Source of the DNA: Campylobacter concisus | GTDB taxonomy: Bacteria; Campylobacterota; Campylobacteria; Campylobacterales; Campylobacteraceae | Direction: 5' to 3' | DNA length: 64,000 nt | Assembly: GCF_002165775.1 (NCBI RefSeq) | Contig: NZ_NDYP01000002.1 | Location: 372,001 to 436,000 of the forward strand | Shown here: one piece after another, positions 18,813 to 28,217 of the stretch | Layout: every line of letters begins with the position of its first letter | Position numbering within the stretch: the stretch's first letter is position 1 | Position numbers and translations under genes: made by a program | Notes under the pieces: generated by a model | What the model saw: the letters and a program-made list of their open reading frames with translations, nothing else | The model's database searches: none | Told to the model about the DNA's origin: nothing

Positions 18813-18860
18813 ATAAATTTTAAAACTTTATTTATTCGCTTTGGCGGACTACTAAAATTT
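18813..18860. repeat. intergenic repeat copy A
   Basis: This 48-base stretch in the lon/ogt convergent spacer aligns without gaps to 53902-53949 with about 38 of 48 bases identical (hand count). The shared ends are ATAAATTTTAAAA and GACTACTAAAATTT. Both copies sit between convergent genes. Confidence 0.35.
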
Positions 18861-18952
18861 ATAAGATATTTTTATAAAATCTAGGTCTTACAAAGCTCGC
18901 TGCTAAATTTAGAGCCGCGATGTGCTCTTAAAATTTGCTGTAAAATTTTTAG

Positions 18953-19411
18953 CTATTTATGCTTTGCTTCATGCTCTAAAAGCCAGATTTTAGTTGGCAA
19001 GCCATCTCCGCCAGAGTAGCCACCAAGACCGCTACTAGCTAGCACTCTGTGGCAAGGAACGATGATAGGCACTGGATTTTTAGCATTGGCTGATCCAGCT
19101 GCTCGGTAGGCATTTTTGTGGCCTACGGCAAGTGCAAGAGCTGCGTATGTAGTCGTTTCTCCGTATGGTACTTTTTGTAAGGCCTCGTAAATTTTTGCTC
19201 TAAAATTAGTTGTTTTTATATCAAGTCTAACGCTAAATTTTTTAAGCCTACCTTCAAAATATACTTTTAACTCATCAAGACAAAGCTTTAAATTTTCATC
19301 TTTTACTGCAATTTTTTCAAATTTATCTACAAAATTTATCTCACAAATTCCATTTTCGCTAGCGATGATCTCCAAAATTCCGATAGGCGATTTTAGGTAA
19401 GCTTTTGACAC
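18953..19411 (-). CDS. ogt: methylated-DNA--protein-cysteine methyltransferase
   Basis: Suicide repair protein transferring the alkyl group from O6-alkylguanine (and O4-alkylthymine) to its own cysteine. The active-site motif PIIVPCHRVLAS is present, as are the helix-turn-helix region VPYGETTTYAALA and the DNA-contacting GYSGGDGLPTKIWLLEHE C terminus. The start is GTG at 19411, supported by AAGGAG six bases upstream. The frame stays open to 19495, but that extension reads into acnB leader sequence and lacks a ribosome site. The 152 residues match the single-domain Ogt class. Divergent from acnB. Confidence 0.88.
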   Translation of the reverse strand: MSKAYLKSPIGILEIIASENGICEINFVDKFEKIAVKDENLKLCLDELKVYFEGRLKKFSVRLDIKTTNFRAKIYEALQKVPYGETTTYAALALAVGHKNAYRAAGSANAKNPVPIIVPCHRVLASSGLGGYSGGDGLPTKIWLLEHEAKHK

Positions 19412-19539
19412 ATTTGCTCCTTGAAATTTGAAATTTTGGGCAAATTTTACTTTAGTTTGTTTTGCTTTTTGATAAAATGCAAGCAAAACTAGCAATTTTT
19501 AGACTAAAAATAACGAGCAAAAAACCACAAAGGAATTTT

Positions 19540-22125
19540 ATGAGCTTTTTTACCGACTACGAAAAACACTTGAGCGAGCGAGAAAAAGAGGGCGTGCCAC
19601 CGCTTGCATTAAATGTCAAGCAAACAAATGAAGTTTGCGAGCTAATAAAGCTTGCCAGCAATTCTAGTGGTAACAAAAATACGCAAAGCGAGCTAAAATT
19701 TATTATAAGTTTGCTTGAAACTCGTATCAATCCCGGCGTTGATGACGCAGCGAAGATAAAGGCAAACTTTCTTGGCGAAGTGATAGATGGGCTTGCTGTT
19801 GGCGGTCTTGACGCTATGCGTGCTATTAAAATTTTAGGCAAGATGCTTGGCGGATACAATGTAGAAATTTTGGTGCGAGCTCTAAAAAATAGCGATGAAA
19901 ATATCGCGCGTGCTGCAGCAAATGAGCTAAAAAATATCATCCTGGTGCATGAATATTTTGACGAGATAGTGAAGCTAAGCAGCAACAATAAATTTGCAAA
20001 AGAGGTGCTTGTTTCTTGGGCAAATGCAGAGTGGTTTACGCATAAAAAGCCAATTGAAACCTGTATAAACGCAGTGGTTTTTAAGGTACCAGGTGAGACA
20101 AATACTGATGACCTAAGTCCAGCGAGCGAGGCCTATACAAGGGCTGACATACCACTTCACGCAAAAGCAATGCTTGTTAAAAAGATGCCTGAGGGTTTAG
20201 AAATCCTAAAAGAGCTAAAAAGTCGTGGCAAAAGCGTGGCGTATGTTGGCGACGTGGTTGGCACTGGCAGCAGCAGAAAGAGCGGTATAAACTCGATCCA
20301 GTGGCATTTGGGCGATGAGATAGAGGGTGTGCCAAACAAAAAAACGGGTGGCATCGTGATCGGCACGACCATAGCTCCGATATTTTTTAACACAGCAGAA
20401 GACAGCGGTGCACTGCCAATAGTCGCAAACGTAAATGAGCTTGAGATGGGCGATGAGATAGAAATTTATCCATTTAAAGGCGAAATTTATAAACTTACAG
20501 ACACTGAGAAAAAACTCGTAGCAAATTTCAAACTAAACCCAAATACTCTAAGCGATGAGATAAGAGCAGGTGGCAGGATACCGCTTATGATAGGACGCCA
20601 AGTGACCAAAAAGGCCAGAGAGGCCCTAGGGCTTGGCGAAGAGCAAATTTTTATAAAGCCAGATCAGCCAAAAGAGCAGAGCGGTGGCTACACGCTGGCT
20701 CAAAAGATGGTTGGCAAGGCTTGTGGCGTAGCTGGCGTGAGAGCTGGTGCCTACGTGGAGCCAGAAATTTTAACTGTTGGCTCGCAAGACACCACTGGGC
20801 CGATGACTAGAGATGAGATAAAAGAGCTTGCTAGCCTTAGTTTTGGCGCGGATTTTGTCTTGCAAAGCTTTTGTCACACGGCTGCTTATCCAAAGCCAAG
20901 CGACCTTGTGATGCACGAGAGCCTGCCAAAATTTATAAATTTACGTGGCGGGGTAAGCCTAAAGCCAGGCGATGGCGTCATCCACTCGTGGCTAAACCGC
21001 ATGGTACTGCCTGATATGGTGGGTACTGGCGGCGATAGTCACACGAGATTTCCTATCGGTATCAGCTTTCCAGCGGGAAGTGGTCTAGTGGCGTTTGCAG
21101 CGGTACTTGGGATGATGCCACTAAATATGCCAGAGTCAGTTTTGATCAAATTTAAAGGAGAGTTAAAAGAGGGCGTGACACTTAGGGACCTTGTAAATGC
21201 GATACCGTATTTTGCGATCAAAAAAGGGCTTTTAAGTGTTGAAAAGAAAAATAAAAAGAATGTTTTTGCAGGTAAAATTTTAGAGATAGAAGGTCTTGAG
21301 AGTCTAAAAGTAGAGCAGGCATTTGAGCTAAGTGATGCTTCGGCTGAACGCTCGGCTGCTGCTTGTGTGGTAAATTTGAGCGTTGATAGTGTTGTGGAGT
21401 ACGTTCGCTCAAACATTGCGCTGATAGAGGCGATGATAAAAGCTGGTTACGAGAGCCGCGAGACTCTGCTTAGACGAAAAGAAAAAATGCAAAAATGGCT
21501 TGAAAATCCAACTCTTTTAAGAGCCGATAAAGATGCAAAATACGCTGAAATTTTGGAGATCGATTTATCGCAGATAGATGAGCCGATTTTGGCGTGTCCA
21601 AATGACCCAGACGATGTGGCAACGCTAAGTGAAATTTTAGCCGATAACAAAAGAGTGCACAATATCGATGAAGTTTTTGTGGGAAGCTGTATGACAAATA
21701 TAGGCCATTACAGGGCTCTAGCCAGAATTTTGGAGCATGAGAGCAAGCTTACAACTAGGCTTTGGATCGCACCGCCGACAAAGATGGATAAAAGCACACT
21801 TGAAGATGAAGGCGTTTATGAAATTTTTAAAAGATTAAACGCGAGGACAGAGGTGCCAGGCTGCTCGCTTTGTATGGGTAATCAAGCAAGAGTAAACGAC
21901 AATGCAGTGGTCTTTTCTACATCAACTAGAAATTTTGATAACAGAATGGGCATGGGCGCGAAGGTCTATCTAGGAAGTGCCGAGCTAGCTGCCGTTTGTG
22001 CACTACTTGGGCGTTTACCAAGTGTAGATGAATATAAAAAGATAGTAAAAGATAGTCTTGGCTTAAATAAAGATGAAATTTATAAATATCTAAATTTTAA
22101 TGAAATAAGCGAGTTTAGCATATAA
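19540..22125 (+). CDS. acnB: aconitate hydratase B
   Basis: Interconverts citrate and isocitrate in the TCA cycle using a [4Fe-4S] cluster. From the ATG at 19540 (AAAGGAATTTT upstream) the protein has 862 residues, the AcnB length. An in-frame start 78 bases upstream would add a basic leader without a ribosome site. The AcnB order is seen: N-terminal HEAT-like domain (to about 155), swivel domain with [19 protein letters not shown], then catalytic domains with the cluster cysteines in [18 protein letters not shown] and [24 protein letters not shown]-like substrate residues appear as [12 protein letters not shown]. Monocistronic or with the next gene (33 bases). Confidence 0.95.
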   Translation: MSFFTDYEKHLSEREKEGVPPLALNVKQTNEVCELIKLASNSSGNKNTQSELKFIISLLETRINPGVDDAAKIKANFLGEVIDGLAVGGLDAMRAIKILGKMLGGYNVEILVRALKNSDENIARAAANELKNIILVHEYFDEIVKLSSNNKFAKEVLVSWANAEWFTHKKPIETCINAVVFKVPGETNTDDLSPASEAYTRADIPLHAKAMLVKKMPEGLEILKELKSRGKSVAYVGDVVGTGSSRKSGINSIQWHLGDEIEGVPNKKTGGIVIGTTIAPIFFNTAEDSGALPIVANVNELEMGDEIEIYPFKGEIYKLTDTEKKLVANFKLNPNTLSDEIRAGGRIPLMIGRQVTKKAREALGLGEEQIFIKPDQPKEQSGGYTLAQKMVGKACGVAGVRAGAYVEPEILTVGSQDTTGPMTRDEIKELASLSFGADFVLQSFCHTAAYPKPSDLVMHESLPKFINLRGGVSLKPGDGVIHSWLNRMVLPDMVGTGGDSHTRFPIGISFPAGSGLVAFAAVLGMMPLNMPESVLIKFKGELKEGVTLRDLVNAIPYFAIKKGLLSVEKKNKKNVFAGKILEIEGLESLKVEQAFELSDASAERSAAACVVNLSVDSVVEYVRSNIALIEAMIKAGYESRETLLRRKEKMQKWLENPTLLRADKDAKYAEILEIDLSQIDEPILACPNDPDDVATLSEILADNKRVHNIDEVFVGSCMTNIGHYRALARILEHESKLTTRLWIAPPTKMDKSTLEDEGVYEIFKRLNARTEVPGCSLCMGNQARVNDNAVVFSTSTRNFDNRMGMGAKVYLGSAELAAVCALLGRLPSVDEYKKIVKDSLGLNKDEIYKYLNFNEISEFSI

Positions 22126-22161
22126 ATTTGTTACAATATCGCGAAATTTTAAGGAGCTTTG

Positions 22162-23373
22162 ATGAAAAAAGTAGTTTTTTTTCTCTTTTTTAGCGTTTGT
22201 TCTTTGATAAATTTACACGCTTTAGAGTGCAGTGATCTTGCCAAAAAAGAGAGCTTTAAAACTACTCCAAATGATCTTGCTTACGCGAATGAAGGGCTTT
22301 TTTACTGTGATGGTTCGCTTTTAAATTTAAAAGAGGTAAAAGAGCTTTTTGATGCGAGTGTGGCTGTGAGAAGTGAGTCTCAAAGTTGCGTTGGTGATAG
22401 AGTTTATAAAGAAAATTTAAACAAGCTTAGATGGCTTTTGCTAAAAGCGTCATTTGAACCCGAGTTTTATCAAAAAGAGCTTGCAAAGCCAGAGGTTGCT
22501 GAGGGTGAAAAAGATGCTAGGATGGAGTATTTTAGATACTGGGCAAACGAGAGCTTATTTAATTTTTTAAAATATAAAAAATTTATCGAAGCTTACAAAA
22601 ACGCTCAAACTCCGCTTGTAAAATTTTATGAAAGCCTTGGACTTGATACGCCGAGTGCTGCGTATTACGCAACTAGTGTGGTAAATGAGTTTTTGACATT
22701 TAGTGTTGGCAAAAATGTAAATAAGGCTAAAATTTTAACTCCTGAACAAAAGATGATCGCCCAAAAGATAAGCTTTGATGAGCTGGCAAATTTGCTTTAT
22801 TCGAAAAATTTTACCACCGCTGAGCTTACAAATTTGCTTAATATTGCTCTTTTAAACGAAAAGAGTAGCGATATGATAAAAGAGATCATAAGGCGTGGAG
22901 CGGATGTAAATTTAGGTGATGAGACGCCGCTATTTTTTGCGCTAAAAAATATAGAAAATGTAAAAATTTTACTTGCAAATAAAGCTGATGTAAATCATAA
23001 AAATTTCTTTGGAAAAAGTGTGCTTTTTTATGCTGTGCAGTTTAGCGATAAGCCACTTTGTGAGCTTTTGCTAAAAAATGGTGCCAATGTAAACGAGAGT
23101 TACATAGACGAAAATGCCAAGATGAATATGATAAATTTGGGTATGACGCAAGTTGAAGATACATGCGGTCTAGAACACACAAATAGAAGTGTTTTTATGC
23201 ATGCAGCAGCTCACGCAACACCAGAAATTTTAAAACTTTTGATGGATAACGGTGCTGATATAAACGCGACTGATGACGCTGGATTTAACGCGCTTGACTA
23301 TGCCATGAAAGAACAAAACGAAAAGACGATCAAATTTTTAGAAAATTTTGGCTTAAAACCAAATTTCAATTAG
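22162..23373 (+). CDS. secreted ankyrin-repeat protein
   Basis: Encodes 403 residues from the ATG at 22162 (AAGGAG five bases upstream; a TTG one codon earlier is unlikely). It begins with a signal peptide (KKVVFFLFFSVCSLINLHA), so the protein should be periplasmic or secreted. The N-terminal half (residues 25-220) is an unrecognised domain with cysteines in ALECSD, YCDG and SCVGDR. Residues about 240-400 contain four ankyrin repeats with phrases such as RRGADVNLGDETPLFFA, LLKNGANVN and DNGADINATDDAGFNALDYA. Ankyrin repeats bind protein partners; the partner is unknown. Confidence 0.75.
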   Translation: MKKVVFFLFFSVCSLINLHALECSDLAKKESFKTTPNDLAYANEGLFYCDGSLLNLKEVKELFDASVAVRSESQSCVGDRVYKENLNKLRWLLLKASFEPEFYQKELAKPEVAEGEKDARMEYFRYWANESLFNFLKYKKFIEAYKNAQTPLVKFYESLGLDTPSAAYYATSVVNEFLTFSVGKNVNKAKILTPEQKMIAQKISFDELANLLYSKNFTTAELTNLLNIALLNEKSSDMIKEIIRRGADVNLGDETPLFFALKNIENVKILLANKADVNHKNFFGKSVLFYAVQFSDKPLCELLLKNGANVNESYIDENAKMNMINLGMTQVEDTCGLEHTNRSVFMHAAAHATPEILKLLMDNGADINATDDAGFNALDYAMKEQNEKTIKFLENFGLKPNFN

Positions 23374-23381
23374 GAAAAATC

Positions 23382-24128
23382 ATGAAAAAGACAGCTTTTG
23401 TAACCGGTGCAACATCTGGATTTGGTGAGGCGATCGCCAGAAGACTCTCAAAAGAGGGCTACAAGATAGTCGCTCTTGCAAGGCGAGAAGATAGGCTAAA
23501 GAAGCTTGCAAGCGAGCTTGGCGATACGCATATCATCGTAGCTGATATACGCGACAAAGAAGCTGTTTTTAAGGCGGTTGAGAGCCTGCCTGATAAATTT
23601 AAGGATATCGAAGTGCTTGTAAACAATGCTGGCATGGCACTTGGACTTGAAAAGACGATAGATGCGAAGGTAGAGGACTTTGAGGCGATGATAGACACCA
23701 ACGTCAAGGGTCTTATCTACTCGACAAAAGCGGTTTTGCCACTACTTTATAAACAAGAAAAGGGCTATATATTTAACCTAGGCTCGACAGCTGGCTCATG
23801 GCCATATCCTGGAAGCAACGTTTATGGTGCCACAAAGGCCTTTGTGAAGCAGTTTAGTTTAAATTTAAGAAACGATCTAGTTGGCACAAATATCAGGGTG
23901 ACAAACATTGAGCCAGGGCTTTGCAAGACTGAATTTAGCGAGGTTAGGTTTAGGGGAGATAAGGCAAAGGCGGATAGTCTTTATGAAAATACAAATTTTA
24001 TCACATCTGAGGATATCGCGACGATTTTGGTAAATTGTCTAAATATGCCCGGAAGTGTCAATATAAACAGGGTCGAAGTCATGGCAAATACGCAGACTTG
24101 GGCTGGGCTTGCGATAGAAAAATTTTAA
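23382..24128 (+). CDS. short-chain dehydrogenase/reductase (YdfG-like)
   Basis: Encodes 248 residues with the classical SDR layout: cofactor loop TGATSGFGEAIARR at residues 8-21, NNAGMALG after strand 4, and the catalytic Ser...YGATK tetrad. An Arg pair after strand 2 (ARREDR) points to NADP(H). Overall it resembles the YdfG group, which oxidises 3-hydroxy acids such as serine and allo-threonine, but substrate residues cannot be judged by eye. It follows the ankyrin gene by 8 bases and precedes the antiporter by 9, so the three are likely co-transcribed. Confidence 0.82.
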   Translation: MKKTAFVTGATSGFGEAIARRLSKEGYKIVALARREDRLKKLASELGDTHIIVADIRDKEAVFKAVESLPDKFKDIEVLVNNAGMALGLEKTIDAKVEDFEAMIDTNVKGLIYSTKAVLPLLYKQEKGYIFNLGSTAGSWPYPGSNVYGATKAFVKQFSLNLRNDLVGTNIRVTNIEPGLCKTEFSEVRFRGDKAKADSLYENTNFITSEDIATILVNCLNMPGSVNINRVEVMANTQTWAGLAIEKF

Positions 24129-24137
24129 GGAGTTCTT

Positions 24138-25832
24138 GTGAGACAAATTTTATTATTACTTTTTTTTAGCGTTGCGCTTTTTGGTGTCGATCCAGAAGTG
24201 GCAAAGAGAAACGCTGAAATTTATGGCGTATTTACGCTTATACCACCTGTTGTGGCAATAGCACTTGCTTTTATCACAAAAGACGTTATATTGTCGCTAT
24301 TTATCGGTGTTTTTAGCGGAACGTTTCTCATAAACATCATTAATGAAAACATCTTTATGGGTATCGTAAAAGGCTTTACAGGTATCGTCTCAAGGGTCGT
24401 TGAATCAATGGCTGATAAGACTGATTCGGGTATTTTGCTTCAAGTGCTTTGTATCGGTGGTGTGGTCGCACTCATCACAAAGATGGGCGGTACAAAGGCT
24501 GTTGCTCTTTGGCTTAGCAAAAAGGCAAAAACAGGTATCTCAGCTCAAATTTCAACATGGCTCATGGGAATTTTTGTATTTTTTGATGACTACGCAAATG
24601 CCTTAATAGTAGGCCCTATTATGAGACCAATAAGCGATAAATTTAAAATAAGCCGCGAAAAACTAGCCTTCATCATAGATGCTACTGCGGCACCGATCGC
24701 TGGTATTGCTATCATCTCGACATGGGTTGGCCTTGAGGTTTCACTCATTGAAAAGGGCTATGAGCTAGTTGGAGAGACTGGAATTAACGCTTATTCTATA
24801 TTTATTGAGACAATTCCATATAGATTTTACAACCTTTTTATACTATTTTTTATAGTTTGTACTGCTTTGATGGAGCGTGAATACGGCCCAATGCTATTAG
24901 CTGAAAGACGTGCCAGAAAGGGCGAACTTCACTCTGGCAAAACTCAGATCCAAGACTTAGAAGATAAAACACTTGAGCCAAAAGAAGGCGTAAAACTAAG
25001 CGCCTCAAACGCTGTCGTGCCACTTCTTGTGCTAGTTATAGGCGCATTTACTAGCTTTTACTTTAGTGGTCTTGCTGCACTTGAGGGCGATGCTCTTAAA
25101 AATGCACTTGCCAATCCGCTTGCATTTTCAACATTTAAAGATACTTTTGGCGCGGCAGACTCAGCTACATCACTATTTCAAGCAGCGTTACTTGCTAGTA
25201 TTGTAGCTATCACAATGGGTGTTTGGCGTAAAATTTTTGACGTAAAAGAGGCTATCAGCACATGGGTAAAAGGCTGGAAAACTATGATAATTACAGTTGT
25301 GATCTTACTTCTTGCGTGGAGTCTTAGCGCTGTTATAAAAGAGCTTGGTACATCAAGATATCTGGTTGATCTACTAAGCTCATCAACACCTAAATTTATC
25401 CTACCAGTGGCTGTTTTTATCCTTGGTTCATTTATAAGCTTCTCAACAGGAACAAGCTACGGCACGATGGGTATTTTGATGCCTTTAGCTATTCCACTAG
25501 CTTACGCTGTTGGTAAAAATTACGGCTTAGACGGAGATGCTATGCATGCATATATGATTGTAAATATATCAGGCGTACTTACAGGTGCGATCTTTGGTGA
25601 TCACTGCTCTCCGATCTCGGATACTACGATACTTTCATCAATGGGTGCAGGATGTAACCACATCGACCACGTCTCTACACAAATGGTCTATGCTTTAAGC
25701 GTTTGTGCGGTGAGTGTGTTAGTCGGCTATCTACCTGTTGCATTTGGCGTTAGCGTTTGGATAGCACTTCCATGCGGATTTTTAGCGATTTGGGCATTAG
25801 TTAGATTTGTCGGTAAAAAGGTGGAAGCGTAA
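24138..25832 (+). CDS. NhaC-family Na+/H+ (or organic-anion) antiporter
   Basis: Inner-membrane carrier of 564 residues with about 12 helices. The conserved NhaC region ISTWVGLEVSLIEKGY, the IFVFFDDYANALIVGPIMRP segment with a buried acidic pair, and FGDHCSPISDTTILSSMGAGC near the C terminus identify the family. Some members exchange Na+/H+; others (MleN, YvsH-like) couple to malate/lactate or amino acids, so the substrate remains open. The start is GTG with AAGGAG five bases upstream. The N terminus looks like a cleavable signal or first helix (LLLLFFSVALFGV). Confidence 0.82.
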   Translation: MRQILLLLFFSVALFGVDPEVAKRNAEIYGVFTLIPPVVAIALAFITKDVILSLFIGVFSGTFLINIINENIFMGIVKGFTGIVSRVVESMADKTDSGILLQVLCIGGVVALITKMGGTKAVALWLSKKAKTGISAQISTWLMGIFVFFDDYANALIVGPIMRPISDKFKISREKLAFIIDATAAPIAGIAIISTWVGLEVSLIEKGYELVGETGINAYSIFIETIPYRFYNLFILFFIVCTALMEREYGPMLLAERRARKGELHSGKTQIQDLEDKTLEPKEGVKLSASNAVVPLLVLVIGAFTSFYFSGLAALEGDALKNALANPLAFSTFKDTFGAADSATSLFQAALLASIVAITMGVWRKIFDVKEAISTWVKGWKTMIITVVILLLAWSLSAVIKELGTSRYLVDLLSSSTPKFILPVAVFILGSFISFSTGTSYGTMGILMPLAIPLAYAVGKNYGLDGDAMHAYMIVNISGVLTGAIFGDHCSPISDTTILSSMGAGCNHIDHVSTQMVYALSVCAVSVLVGYLPVAFGVSVWIALPCGFLAIWALVRFVGKKVEA

Positions 25833-25834
25833 AT

Positions 25835-26938
25835 TTGGACTGCAATTATTTAAAAGAGTGCGGCTCTTGCACTCTTTTTACTCCTTATGATGAGCAAATT
25901 TTATTTAAAACTGATCTTGTAAAACAAAATTTTTCAGAGTTTTATGATGGCAAATTTGATGTGTTTAGCTCCAGTCCAAAACACTACCGTACAAGGGCTG
26001 AGTTTGGTATCTGGCATGAAGGCAGCGAGCTTAGTTATACCATGCATGCAAGCGAAAAAGGTAAAAGAATTTTTATAGATGAGTGCTCTAAGGTTTGCGA
26101 GCAAATTTCTACTCTTATGCCAAGTTTACTTAAAAGTTTGCAAGAGAGTGAGATGCTGCGTACAAAGCTTTTTGGAGTGGAATTTATCTCTTGTAAAAGC
26201 GGCATTTTGGTTACGCTGCTTTATCACAAAAAGCTTGATGGTGATTTTGAATCGGCTATGAAAATTCTAGCTAGCAAGCTTGACGTCACCATACTTGCTA
26301 GATCTCGCGGGCAAAAGCTGCTAAGTGGCGAGCTAAATCTGATCGATGAGCTAGATGTTGGAGGTCAAATTTATAAATTTAGCCTCTCTGAGAATGCCTT
26401 TATCCAGCCAAATAGAGCCGTAAATGAAAAGATGATTGCTTGGGCAAAAGAGTGTATGCAAGGCGGTGCTGACCTCCTTGAGCTCTACTGCGGACATGGA
26501 AATTTTACTATTCCGCTTTCGTTTAAATTTAATAATGTACTTGCCACTGAAATTTCAAAGAGCTCGATCGCAAATGCCCTTAAAAACTGCGAGCTAAATA
26601 AGGCTAAAAACATCAAATTTTTGCGTATGGACGCTGATGAGCTTATGAGCGCATTTGCTGGCGTTAGGGAATTTAATAGACTAAAGGATATAAATTTAAG
26701 CGATTTTAACTTCTCTCACGTCCTTGTTGATCCGCCCCGTGCAGGACTAAGCGAAAGTGTCGTAAATTTTATCAAAAATTTCAAAAATATCATCTATATC
26801 TCGTGCAATCCAGAGACTCTAAAAGAAAATTTAAAAGAGCTTTGTAAAAGCCATAAAGTGATAAAATTTGCCATTTTTGATCAGTTTGCAAATACTCATC
26901 ATATCGAGTGTGGCGTGCTACTAAGGGCAAAAGAATAA
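25835..26938 (+). CDS. trmA: tRNA (uracil-5-)-methyltransferase TrmA
   Basis: Makes m5U54 (ribothymidine) in the T-loop of tRNAs from SAM. The protein has 367 residues, the TrmA length, without a TRAM domain. Visible motifs are LLELYCGHGNFTIPL (SAM-binding motif I), the conserved NxxEN-type LSENAFIQPNRAVNE, VLVDPPRAGL (motif IV), and YISCNPETL with the catalytic cysteine; the C terminus HHIECGVLL carries the general-base Glu. The start is TTG two bases after the antiporter stop, with a GGTGG ribosome site inside that gene's end. Confidence 0.92.
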   Translation: MDCNYLKECGSCTLFTPYDEQILFKTDLVKQNFSEFYDGKFDVFSSSPKHYRTRAEFGIWHEGSELSYTMHASEKGKRIFIDECSKVCEQISTLMPSLLKSLQESEMLRTKLFGVEFISCKSGILVTLLYHKKLDGDFESAMKILASKLDVTILARSRGQKLLSGELNLIDELDVGGQIYKFSLSENAFIQPNRAVNEKMIAWAKECMQGGADLLELYCGHGNFTIPLSFKFNNVLATEISKSSIANALKNCELNKAKNIKFLRMDADELMSAFAGVREFNRLKDINLSDFNFSHVLVDPPRAGLSESVVNFIKNFKNIIYISCNPETLKENLKELCKSHKVIKFAIFDQFANTHHIECGVLLRAKE

Positions 26939-26960
26939 TTTAAAAAAGGAAAAATAAAAA

Positions 26961-28172
26961 ATGGTTTCACTAAATAAAATCATCCAAGCAAAGATTACGA
27001 TCGGTCATTTCGTAAATAAAACTCCATTTGCTCTGAGTGCGAAACTTAGTAAAAATTTGGGAGCAAGCATCTATCTAAAAGAAGAAAATTTACAACGAAC
27101 CGGCGCATATAAGATAAGAGGCGCATACAATAAAATAGCTAGCCTAAGCGATGAGGAGAGAAAGCGTGGCGTCGTGGCTGCAAGTGCTGGCAATCACGCT
27201 CAAGGCGTTGCGATAAGTGCGAAAGAATTTGGCGTACACGCTTGTATCATCATGCCAGAATCAACCCCGCTTCTAAAGGTTGCTGGTACGAAAGACCTTG
27301 GTGCAGAGGTTATTTTAAAGGGCGATAATTTCGATGAGGCGTACGCTTTTGCGGTTAATTACGCCAAAGATAAGGGCATGACCTTTGTTCATCCATTTAA
27401 CGATGAGTATGTCATGGCGGGACAAGGCACTGTTGGACTTGAGATGCTTGATGAGATAAGCGACCTTGATATAGTCATTGTCCCAGTTGGCGGCGGTGGG
27501 CTAGCTAGTGGTGTGGCTAGTTGTATAAAGCAGGTCAATCCAAAGACAAAAGTAATCTGCGTTGGTGCAAAAGGCGCTCCAGCAATGTTTAATAGCTATG
27601 GTGCTAAAAAGAGCATAAACTCAAAGTCGGTTCGCACCATAGCTGATGGCATCGCTGTGCGTGATGCGAGCGAGATCACACTGGCAAATATTGTAGAGTG
27701 CGTAGATGAGTTTGTACAAGTCGATGACGAGGAGATCGCAACTGCGATTTTGTTTTTGCTAGAGACTCAAAAGATCGTAGTTGAGGGAGCTGGCGCAGCT
27801 GGCGTGGCAGCACTTATGCATGATAAAATCAAATTTAAAAAAGGCGCAAAGATAGGCGTGGTACTAAGTGGTGGAAATATCGACGTACAGGTACTTTCTA
27901 TTATCATCGAAAAGGGTCTTATCAAGTCTCACCGCAAGATGACTTTGCAAATAACGCTTGTGGATAAGCCAGGAGCGCTCATGAGTCTAACAGATAGTCT
28001 CAAATCAGCAAATGCAAACATCGTGAAAATCGACTACGACCGCTTCTCAACAAGGCTTGACTATGGCGATGCAAGCATTACGATCACGCTTGAGACAAAG
28101 GGTCTTGAGCATCAAGAAAAGATCAAAGAAGTGCTTACTAAAAACGGTTTTTCTTTCACTCAACTATTTTAA
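26961..28172 (+). CDS. ilvA: threonine ammonia-lyase (threonine dehydratase)
   Basis: PLP enzyme converting L-threonine to 2-oxobutanoate and ammonia, the first step to isoleucine. The protein has 403 residues: a catalytic domain with the PLP lysine in RTGAYKIRGAYNKI, SAGNHAQGVA, and the phosphate loop VPVGGGGLASG; then a single C-terminal ACT domain (about 328-403, MTLQITLVDKPGALMSL). This short form with one ACT domain resembles the TdcB/IlvA-type enzymes of Campylobacter and is plausibly the biosynthetic one. A strong hairpin follows the gene. Confidence 0.9.
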   Translation: MVSLNKIIQAKITIGHFVNKTPFALSAKLSKNLGASIYLKEENLQRTGAYKIRGAYNKIASLSDEERKRGVVAASAGNHAQGVAISAKEFGVHACIIMPESTPLLKVAGTKDLGAEVILKGDNFDEAYAFAVNYAKDKGMTFVHPFNDEYVMAGQGTVGLEMLDEISDLDIVIVPVGGGGLASGVASCIKQVNPKTKVICVGAKGAPAMFNSYGAKKSINSKSVRTIADGIAVRDASEITLANIVECVDEFVQVDDEEIATAILFLLETQKIVVEGAGAAGVAALMHDKIKFKKGAKIGVVLSGGNIDVQVLSIIIEKGLIKSHRKMTLQITLVDKPGALMSLTDSLKSANANIVKIDYDRFSTRLDYGDASITITLETKGLEHQEKIKEVLTKNGFSFTQLF

Positions 28173-28179
28173 TTTAATG

Positions 28180-28205
28180 GCTCGCTACTATTTAAAGTAG
28201 CGAGC
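28180..28205. terminator. hairpin between convergent ilvA and autotransporter genes
   Basis: Perfect 10-bp stem GCTCGCTACT/AGTAGCGAGC with a six-base loop, lying in the 45-base spacer. The long G-C-containing stem between two converging stops suggests a shared bidirectional terminator, although neither side has a long T run. Confidence 0.65.
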
Positions 28206-28217
28206 ACGATTTACCTA

